A stretch of DNA of 64,000 bases from Duganella sp. BJB476 (GTDB lineage Bacteria; Pseudomonadota; Gammaproteobacteria; Burkholderiales; Burkholderiaceae_D). The position numbers were made by a program, and so were the translations under genes. Shown here one piece after another: positions 33,995 to 42,100 of this stretch; position 1 is the stretch's first letter, and each line of letters begins with the position of its first letter. The notes beneath the pieces are model-generated. The model had not been told where the DNA came from, did no database searches, and was given only the letters and a program-made list of their open reading frames with translations. The stretch is taken from NCBI RefSeq assembly GCF_003416895.1, contig NZ_QVIO01000003.1, positions 62,001 through 126,000 on the forward strand, in the 5' to 3' direction.

Positions 33995-35611
33995 TTAGGG
34001 CGTGTAACCGGGGATCTTGGCTTCGTCGATGTCGTCGATCTGTTTTTCGTCCATGTTCTTGAGGGCGAACACCAGATAGATCTTGCTGCGGATGAAGATA
34101 TCGAACAGGTCGGGATCGATGTGGCCGTTGAGCGAGAAGTTGCCGAGGATGCGCAAGGACTCCGACAGCATCTTGCCTTTTTTGTAAGGCCGATCCTTGG
34201 CGGTCAGCGCCTCGAAGATGTCGGCGATCGCCATCACCCGCGCCTGGATCGACATCTGCTCCTTGGTCAACCCGCGCGGATAGCCCTTGCCGTCCATGCG
34301 CTCGTGGTGGCCGCCGGCATACTCAGGCACGTTCTTCAGGTGCTTGGGCCACGGCAGCGCCTCCAGCATGCGGATCGACATCGAGATGTGGTTGTTGATG
34401 ACCTTGCGCTCGGCGTCGGTCAGCGTGCCGAACTTGATGGTCAGGTTCATCAGCTCGTCGGCGCTGAAGAATTCCTGCTCGACGCCGTCCACGCCGACCC
34501 AGCGGCGCTGGCTGATCTGGCGCACGCGCTCCTGGTCCTCCGCCTTCATGCCCTCGCCGCCGATGTTGGCGACGCGGATGAAATCGCGCTCCTCGCGCAG
34601 CGTGGCCTGCAGCTGCGCCAGTTCTGCATCGATGGCGCCGTGGTCGCCGCCGGCCAGCTTGCGCCGCAGCGCATCGATCTCGGCATCGCGCAGCAGCACT
34701 TCGAAGCGGGTGTCGATGACGGCGATGCGGTCGAAAATGGTTTCCAGCTTGGTGGCCTTGTCGACCACGTGCACCGGCGTGGTGATCTTGCCGCAGTCGT
34801 GCAGCAGGCCGGCCAGCCACAGTTCCTTGCGGTCCTGCTCGGTCATGCGGAAATCGGCCAGCGGGCCGGTTTCGGTGCTGTGCACGGCTTCGGCCAGCAT
34901 CATCGTCAGTTCCGGCACGAACTGGCAGTGGCGGCCGGTGTACGGCGATTTTTCATCGATGCCGATGTTGATCAGGTTGACCAGGGATTCCAGCAGCTCT
35001 TCCAGCTGGGCGATCAGGCGCTGGTGGGTCAGCGCCACGGCGGCCTGCGCCGCCAGCGCCTCGATGAAGCGCTGGTCGGTCTGGCTGAAGGCGCGGATGG
35101 CGCCGGTGTCGCTGTCCTTGGCATTGATCAGTTGCAGCACGCCGACCAGCTCGCCCTCGTGGTCGCTCATCGGCACCGTCAGGAACGATTGCGAATGGTA
35201 TTTGCGCAGCTGGTCGAACTTGACCATGCCGGAGAAATTGAACACGTCCGCCTTGTAGACGTCCTCGATGTTGACCGACAGGCCGAAGTGCGCGGCGTAG
35301 GCCGCCACCGAGGCCAGGTTTTTCTCGCCGTTCTCGTCGAACAGGGGCACGCCGGGCGCCGTAATCGGCTCGCCATTGATCCCGCCTTGATGTGTCTTAA
35401 GGGTGTCGTTGATCAGTATGGTGAAATCGAGGGAGCGCTTGTCTTCGCTGGGACGGTACAGGGTGCCGCCGTCGGCGTTGGTCATGCTTTTCGCAACGAT
35501 CAGGATACGCTCCAGCAGCGTATCGGTGTCGTGGCTGCTGCCCAGCTGGACGCTCAGTTCCGTCAGCTGGTCGAGCCGCTGTGAGATCTGCGTTTGATTC
35601 AACTCTTGCAT
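33995..35611 (-). CDS. GAF/HD-GYP-type c-di-GMP phosphodiesterase with an insertion
   Basis: Cytoplasmic protein of 538 aa with an N-terminal GAF domain (about residues 15-175) and a C-terminal HD-GYP domain. The HD motif LAGLLHDCGKI lies near residue 270 and the GYP motif HHERMDGKGYPRG near 430. Between them is an insertion of roughly 100 residues, charged and helical (RRKLAGGDHGAIDAELAQLQ), which separates the two halves more than in standard HD-GYP proteins. Metal ligands appear conserved, so c-di-GMP hydrolysis is likely but the insertion may alter it. ATG 35611 was chosen over a GTG at 35722 because the extra 37 residues do not resemble the family. It is followed by the cyclase gene 18 bases on. 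Confidence 0.8.
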   Translation of the reverse strand: MQELNQTQISQRLDQLTELSVQLGSSHDTDTLLERILIVAKSMTNADGGTLYRPSEDKRSLDFTILINDTLKTHQGGINGEPITAPGVPLFDENGEKNLASVAAYAAHFGLSVNIEDVYKADVFNFSGMVKFDQLRKYHSQSFLTVPMSDHEGELVGVLQLINAKDSDTGAIRAFSQTDQRFIEALAAQAAVALTHQRLIAQLEELLESLVNLINIGIDEKSPYTGRHCQFVPELTMMLAEAVHSTETGPLADFRMTEQDRKELWLAGLLHDCGKITTPVHVVDKATKLETIFDRIAVIDTRFEVLLRDAEIDALRRKLAGGDHGAIDAELAQLQATLREERDFIRVANIGGEGMKAEDQERVRQISQRRWVGVDGVEQEFFSADELMNLTIKFGTLTDAERKVINNHISMSIRMLEALPWPKHLKNVPEYAGGHHERMDGKGYPRGLTKEQMSIQARVMAIADIFEALTAKDRPYKKGKMLSESLRILGNFSLNGHIDPDLFDIFIRSKIYLVFALKNMDEKQIDDIDEAKIPGYTP

Positions 35612-35823
35612 GGTTGTTTTTTCAATACCTGTAGTATGGGCTTGCGCTAGCCGCCAGACGCTCAGGCGCACTTTCGAAGTGTATCTCTCACACAAGCTGT
35701 TGTACACCGGCAAATGCTCCACGACACAAAATTAGCGCAGGCAGTGTCGGGTTTTTCCCTGTTGCCGAGAAAAAAAGCTATCATCGACCAGAGTATCTGG
35801 CAAAAAAAGAACAGGGATTGCGT

Positions 35824-36720
35824 ATGAAATTTATTTTTTGGGGAGTGCGCGGTTCCATTCCCTCCCCCGGCCCGCGCACCGCGCGCTATGGCGGCAACAC
35901 CACGTGCATCGAAGTACGCACCGACGACGACACCCTGATCGTCATCGACGGCGGCACCGGCATCTTTTCGCTGGCCCAATCCCTGTTGCAAAACAAAAGA
36001 ACGCCGGTCCACGCCAACATCTTCATCACCCACAGCCACTGGGACCACATCCACGGCCTGCCCTTCTTCACGCCGCTGTTCGTGCGCGACAGCCGCGTGC
36101 GGCTGCATGGCGTGACCGACCCGGTGACCGGCAACGGCATCGAGCACGTGATGGGCGTACAGTTGCAAAACAGCTATTTCCCGGTCAGCGAAACGCAGAT
36201 GGACGCCACCATCGAATACCGGACCCTGACCATCGGCGAAGCCATCCAGGTCGGCGACGCCACCGTGCACAACGTGGTGATGAACCACCCGGTGACCGAT
36301 CTCGGCTACCGCATCGAATGCAACGGCAAGTCGGTGTTCTTCACCGGCGACCACGAGCCGCACTACAACATCCATCCAGCCGGCCACCCGGAGCACGCCG
36401 CCTACCAGCAATGGATGGCCGAGCGCAACGCCGCGATCGACGCCACGGTGCAGGGGGTCGACGCGCTGATCGTCGACTGTTCCTACACCCGCGAGGAATA
36501 TCCGGCCAAGCAAGGCTGGGGCCACGGCACCTTCGATTCGGCCTTCTCCATGGCGCTGCGCACCGGCGCCAAAGCGCTATACTGCACCCATCATGAACCG
36601 ACCCGCAGTGACGACGAACTCGAAGCCGTGTTCGCCGATGTGATGGCGCGCCACGCGCCGCTGCTGGGCGATCTGAAGGTCTTCCTCGCGTATGAAGGCA
36701 TGGAAGTTCTACTGACCTAG
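35824..36720 (+). CDS. Metallo-beta-lactamase-fold hydrolase
   Basis: Cytoplasmic MBL-fold protein of 298 aa starting MKFIFWGVRGSIPSPGP, a start typical of a widespread MBL subgroup. The zinc motif is THSHWDHIHG (HxHxDH, residues about 72-77), with further ligands in FTGDHEPH and CTHHEP. The PST-Y-GGNT segment near residues 18-28 is also conserved. The substrate is not known; related proteins include phosphodiesterases acting on cyclic nucleotides or RNA. The ATG is at 35824, and a TTG two codons earlier is less likely. It lies 11 bases before the GAF-GspE gene, so the two are probably co-transcribed. Confidence 0.82.
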   Translation: MKFIFWGVRGSIPSPGPRTARYGGNTTCIEVRTDDDTLIVIDGGTGIFSLAQSLLQNKRTPVHANIFITHSHWDHIHGLPFFTPLFVRDSRVRLHGVTDPVTGNGIEHVMGVQLQNSYFPVSETQMDATIEYRTLTIGEAIQVGDATVHNVVMNHPVTDLGYRIECNGKSVFFTGDHEPHYNIHPAGHPEHAAYQQWMAERNAAIDATVQGVDALIVDCSYTREEYPAKQGWGHGTFDSAFSMALRTGAKALYCTHHEPTRSDDELEAVFADVMARHAPLLGDLKVFLAYEGMEVLLT

Positions 36721-36731
36721 CGAAAGCGATC

Positions 36732-39089
36732 ATGAACGACGCCGGCACCCCCAGTCCACAGCACAGCGATGTCGACCTGCGGCTGGCGTTTTTCCAGAAG
36801 CTGCAAACGGTCACCACCAAGATCCACGCCACCAGCAACCTGGACGAGATCATGCTCGACCTGGGCATGGAATTCTGCGACCTGTTCAACTGCGACCGCT
36901 TCACGCTGTACGCGATGGACCATGAAAAAGACTACATCGTCTCCAAGGTCAAGACCGGGCTCACCTCATTTCGCGACCTCAAGCTGGCGGTCACGCCGGC
37001 CTCGATCGCCGGCTACGTCGCGCTGACCCGCCGGACCATCAACCTCGCCGACGTCTACGACCAGGCCGAGCTGGCGCGCTACTCGCCCGAGCTGCGCTTC
37101 CAGCAGGGCGTGGACCAGCGCACCGGCTACCGCACCAAGCAGATGCTGGTGGCGCCGCTGATCGCGGTGCAGTCGCGCGAGCTGCTGGGCGTGGTCCAGT
37201 TCATCAACAACCGCGACCGCGCGCCCTTCTCTTCCATTGCCGAGGACGGCGTCAAGGAGCTGTGCGAGACCCTGTCGGTGGCCTTCAGCCAACGCCTGAA
37301 GCCGCCACAAATGGTACGCACCAAATATGACGGGCTGGTGACGGACGCGGTGCTGTCGGCGCCCGAGCTGGAGCTGGCCACGCGCTCGGCCCGCAAGAAG
37401 GACCACGATATCGAGGATGTGCTGATCGACGAGTTCCAGGTCAAGCTGGCGGCCATCGGCGCCTCGCTGGAGCGGCACTTCGGCGTGCCGTACGAGCACT
37501 TCAGGGCGGACCGCGTCAAGCCGGTCGAGCTGCTGCGTAACCTGAAGCGCCAGTACATCGAGGAATCCGGCTGGATGCCGCTGGAGGACAACAAGGACGG
37601 CATGCTGGTGGTGGCGCTGGACCCGGAGCGGGTGGCCAACACCCACATCGTCAACCAGATCTTCCCCAAGGCCAAGCCGGTGTTCCGCGTCACCAGCAAC
37701 CGCGAGTTCCGGATGATGATCGAGCACTTCTTCGGCGCCGCCGGCGACAGCGGCAGCGTCGGCGAACTGCTGTCGGGCATGGACGACGACGACGGCGACA
37801 GCGAAGGCGGCTCGGCGGAAGTGTCGGAAGCGGTCGAGAACGAGCTGGTCAAGCTGCTCAACAAGATCATCGTCGACGCCTACCGCCAGGGCGTGTCGGA
37901 CATCCACATCGAACCGCTGCCCGGCAAGGGCAAGACCGGCATCCGCTTCCGCAAGGACGGCACGCTGGTGCCCTACATCGAAATCCCGGCCTCCTACCGC
38001 AGCGCGCTGGTGGCGCGGGTCAAGATCATGTGCGACCTCGACATCTCCGAGCGCCGCAAGCCGCAGGACGGCAAGATCAAGTTCAAGAAATACGGCCCGC
38101 TGGACATCGAGCTGCGGGTGGCGACCATCCCCTCGGCCGGCGGCGTCGAGGACATCGTCATGCGCATCCTGGCGGCCGGCGAACCGATCCCGCTCGACAA
38201 GCTGGGCGTGCTGCCGTTCAACCTGGAACGGCTGCGCGCCACCATCGAGAAACCGTATGGCCTGTTTTTCGTCTGCGGCCCGACCGGCTCCGGCAAGACC
38301 ACCACGCTGCACTCGGTGCTGAACTACCTGAACACGCCGGACACCAAGATCTGGACCGCCGAGGACCCGGTCGAGATCACCCAGAAAGGCCTGCGCCAGG
38401 TGCAGGTCAACCGCAAGGCTGGGCTGGACTTCGCCACCGTGATGCGGGCCTTCCTGCGCGCCGATCCGGACATCATCATGGTCGGCGAGATGCGCGACAA
38501 GGAAACCGTCGGCATGGGCATCGAGGCCTCGTTGACGGGCCACCTGGTGTTCGCCACGCTGCACACCAACAGCGCGCCGGAATCCATCGTACGGCTGCTG
38601 GACATGGGCATGGACCCGTTCAACTTCGCCGACGCGCTGCTGGGCATCCTGGCGCAGCGGCTGGCCAAGCGCCTGTGCGGCAACTGCAAGCAGGCTTACC
38701 AGCCGAGCGAGGCCGAACTGGATCTGCTGCTGACGGAATTCTGCGAGGAGCTGCTCAGCACCGAGAGCTTCATCAAGGACCGCGCCGCCGGCCGCGCCGC
38801 CGTGCTGGCCGGCTGGCGCCAGCGCTACGCCAGGGACGGCAAGTTCACGCTGTACCGCGCGCTCGGCTGCGACGAGTGCAACAAGGGCTACAAGGGCCGC
38901 GTCGGCCTGCACGAGCTGATGATAGGCAGCGACAAGGTCAAGAAGCTGCTACAGGAACACGCCCGCGTCGCCCAGCTGCTGGCGGCCGCGCTGGAAGACG
39001 GCATGCTGACCCTGAAGATGGACGGCATCGAGAAAGTCCTGCTGGGTATCACCGATATCAAGATGGTGCGGGCGGTCTGCATCAAGTAG
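36732..39089 (+). CDS. GAF domain-GspE/PilB-type secretion ATPase
   Basis: Fusion protein of 785 aa. A GAF domain (about residues 15-180) is followed by an MshEN/T2SSE_N-like region (about 210-340) and a GspE/PilB ATPase (about 370-780). The ATPase has Walker A GPTGSGKTTTLHS, an Asp box, Walker B (ADPDIIMVGEMRD) and the His box (GHLVFATLHTNSAP), and the zinc-binding CxxC pairs in RLCGNCKQAYQ and GCDECNKGYKG. No pilin, secretin or inner-membrane platform gene is near. It may power a type IV pilus or type II system encoded elsewhere, with the GAF domain adding small-molecule control. The paired MBL hydrolase upstream supports a nucleotide-signalling link, which is inference. Confidence 0.85.
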   Translation: MNDAGTPSPQHSDVDLRLAFFQKLQTVTTKIHATSNLDEIMLDLGMEFCDLFNCDRFTLYAMDHEKDYIVSKVKTGLTSFRDLKLAVTPASIAGYVALTRRTINLADVYDQAELARYSPELRFQQGVDQRTGYRTKQMLVAPLIAVQSRELLGVVQFINNRDRAPFSSIAEDGVKELCETLSVAFSQRLKPPQMVRTKYDGLVTDAVLSAPELELATRSARKKDHDIEDVLIDEFQVKLAAIGASLERHFGVPYEHFRADRVKPVELLRNLKRQYIEESGWMPLEDNKDGMLVVALDPERVANTHIVNQIFPKAKPVFRVTSNREFRMMIEHFFGAAGDSGSVGELLSGMDDDDGDSEGGSAEVSEAVENELVKLLNKIIVDAYRQGVSDIHIEPLPGKGKTGIRFRKDGTLVPYIEIPASYRSALVARVKIMCDLDISERRKPQDGKIKFKKYGPLDIELRVATIPSAGGVEDIVMRILAAGEPIPLDKLGVLPFNLERLRATIEKPYGLFFVCGPTGSGKTTTLHSVLNYLNTPDTKIWTAEDPVEITQKGLRQVQVNRKAGLDFATVMRAFLRADPDIIMVGEMRDKETVGMGIEASLTGHLVFATLHTNSAPESIVRLLDMGMDPFNFADALLGILAQRLAKRLCGNCKQAYQPSEAELDLLLTEFCEELLSTESFIKDRAAGRAAVLAGWRQRYARDGKFTLYRALGCDECNKGYKGRVGLHELMIGSDKVKKLLQEHARVAQLLAAALEDGMLTLKMDGIEKVLLGITDIKMVRAVCIK

Positions 39090-39114
39090 CTGCCCACACC
39101 ATCATTGACGCCGG

Positions 39115-42100
39115 TTACACCCGGCGCGCCTCCAGCGTGGCCGCCAGGTGCAGTTGCGGTCGCTGAACCTGGGTCCAACCGCTATCCGCCTCGACCGCGC
39201 CGGCGCCGTCATTGAAGGCCGCCATGGTCTGCACCAGATGGTTCAGGCTGCTCTGCCCTTGGGCATCGGCCGCCACGGCCGCCAGCGCGGCGGGGCCGCC
39301 TATGGTGCCTTGCACCGCTTGCTGCACGGCCGAGTTGAAGCGCAAACTGACGCCGGCCAGGTCTCCGCTTCGGCCATCCTTCCAATGGAAGCTGCTGTCG
39401 GCCAGGATCGTGTTGCCGTGATCGGTCTGGCCGACGTTGGCGGCGTCCAAATCGATCGAGGCAATGCCCAGTTGGTCCAGCGTGTACAACTGTCCCGGCT
39501 GGAACTGGCCGCGGCCTTCCGTATCGATCCATACCCGCAGTTCGCCCCACAGCGCGTTGCCGCCATCGAGCGTGCCGCCTTGTCCCGCCAGCTCGCGCAG
39601 TGCGTCAAAACCGCCGACCAGCTGGCTGTCGCTGCCGATGGTGGCGGCATGCGACGGATCGTAGACCAGGAAGCCCTCGCCCGGCGTGGCCCAGCCGGTC
39701 GCCACGGTGTGGCCGCTGTTTTGCATATCGAAATAGGCTTGCGACTCGCTCAGGTTGGCGGTGCCGACCCGCTGCCCCTGCAGGTTGAGGATCAGCGGAT
39801 CGTCGCCGTCGCCCTCGCCCCAGCCGCCTGGATCGGGCAGGACAAAGGGCGGCGTGTACGGCGGCGGCGTGTAGGGAATCTCCGGCGGCTGCGGCGGCGG
39901 TGTGTAGATCGGCGGCGGCGTGTAGCTCGGCACATCCGGCAAGTCCGGCGTCGACGGTTCGGTATCCGGCGGCTCCGGCGTCACCGGCGTCGATGGCGTG
40001 GTCGGCGGCGTCACCACCGGCGGCGGCTCCACCACCGGCGGCGGTGGCGGCGGCGGCGTGTCCACCGTCGGCAACACGTGTCCGGTCTGGTTGCCGTTCG
40101 CATCGAAAGTGTCTTGCCAGGTCTGCTTGCCGCCGTCGTCGAAATACGTCTTGCTGCTCGGCTGCGCGCCGGCGTTGCCGAACAGGTCTTGCTCGATTTC
40201 GTGGCCGGACGCGTTGAACAGGTCGTGCTCGGTTTCCTTGCCCTGGCCGTTGAACACGTCCTTGCTGGTTTCATGGCCGCTGGTGTCGTAGTTGTCCTGC
40301 CAGCTCTTGACGCCGTTGCCGTCGAAATGGGTTTCCTGCTCGCGCGAGAAATTGCCCGAGCCACGGCACAGCGTGTCGTCGGTCAGGTGCCCGGTCACCG
40401 GATCAAAAGTCTCGAACTCCAGCTCGCCGTTGGCGGTGACGCCGTTCTCGGAAGTTTCGCGTCCCTGGCCGTCGAAGAATTTATTGCGCGTCAGCGTACC
40501 GTCGAACACCTGCTCTTCGTTGAGCTTGCCAGTGGCGTCGTACAGGTCGCGCTGGGTTTCCTTGCCCGCCGCGTTGAACTCGTCCTTGCTGGTTTCATGG
40601 TGGCTGGCGTCATAGTTGTCGCGCGAGGTTTCATGGCCGCCGGTGTCGAAATTATCCTGGTAGGTTTCGTGCCCCGCGGCGTCGTAGTGCTCGAAGGCGT
40701 ACGGGCTGTGCGTGCCAGGCGTGTACAGCAGGTCGCCGGTCTCGTGGCCGTTGGCGTCGTAGAGTTCGCGCCGGATCTCGTGACCGTCGGTGTCGAAATT
40801 GTCGCTCGCGCTTTCATGGCCGTTGGCGTCGAAGATCTCGCGGCGGAATTCCTTGCCGTCGCCACCGAAGTCGTCCTGGGTGGTGCGGTGGCCGCTGGCG
40901 TCGAAATGCTCGAACAGGGTCGGGGTTTTAACGCCCGGCGCGTATTGCAGGTCACCGGTTTCATGTCCGCCGCCGTCGTAGAAGTCGCGCCGCACGTCCT
41001 TGCCGTCGCTGTTGAAGCTGTCGCGCGAGAGCTCATGGCCGTCCGCGTCAAACGCGTCGCGCGTGACTTCGTGGCCGTTGGCGTCGAAGTTTTCCTGCGA
41101 CACCTTGTGACCGCCGCCGTCGAAATGCTCGAACGCGGATGGCGTATGCGAACCGGGCGTGTAGACCAGTTCCGACGACACGTGGCCGGTCGGATCATAC
41201 AGGTCGCGCTCGGTTTCCTGACCGGCGCCGTTGAAGATATCGCTGGAGATGCGGTGGCCGCCGGCGTCGTAGGTCTGCCGCGCCATTTCCTTGCCGTCGG
41301 TATCGAGGCGGTCTTCGTAAGCCTCGTGCCCGGGGCTGTCGAAGTGCTTGACGGTATAGCCGCCGCCGAACACCACCTGGTCGGTTTCCTGGCCGGCCGC
41401 ATTGAACAGGTCGCGGCTGGTCTCGGTGGCGCTGGCGTCGAAGTTGTCCTGCGACGTCAGGCGGCCGCTGGCGTCGAAATGCTTGAACGCCACCGGGGTG
41501 GTGATGCCGCTGGCGAAGTCGTACTCGTCGGTGATCCGGCCCGAGGTGTCCAGCAGCTTGCGATCGGTCTCACGGCCGTCGACATTGAAGTCGCTGTGCA
41601 GCGTCTCGTGGCCGAGGGCGTCGAAGCTGTCGCGCGAGACTTCATGGCCGCGCACGTCAAAGTTGTCCTGGCTGGTCTCATGGCCGCTCGCATCGAGGTG
41701 CTGGTCAGCGTTGGGGATGGTCGAACCGGTCGGATACAACAGGCGGTCGGTCTGCTGGCCGGCGGCGTTGTACAGCTCGCGTTCGATTTCCTGGCCGGCC
41801 GCGTTGAAGCGGTTCTGGGCCGTCTCGTGGCCGTTGGCGTCGTAGTTGTCGCGCGTGGTTTCCTTGCCGCCGGCGTCGAAATTGCTCTGGTAGACGGTGT
41901 GGCCGCTGGCGTCGAAATGCTTGTCGAGGCTGGCGTTGGCCGATCCGGGCGTGTACAGCATCTGGTCGGTCTGCTTGCCGTCGCCGCCGAACAGGTCGCG
42001 CTCGGTCTCCTGGCCGCTGGCGTTGAAATTGTCTTTCGACGTCTCGTGGCCCGCCGCGTCGAAGTTGTCGCGGGTGACTTCCTTGCCGTTGGTGTCGAAA

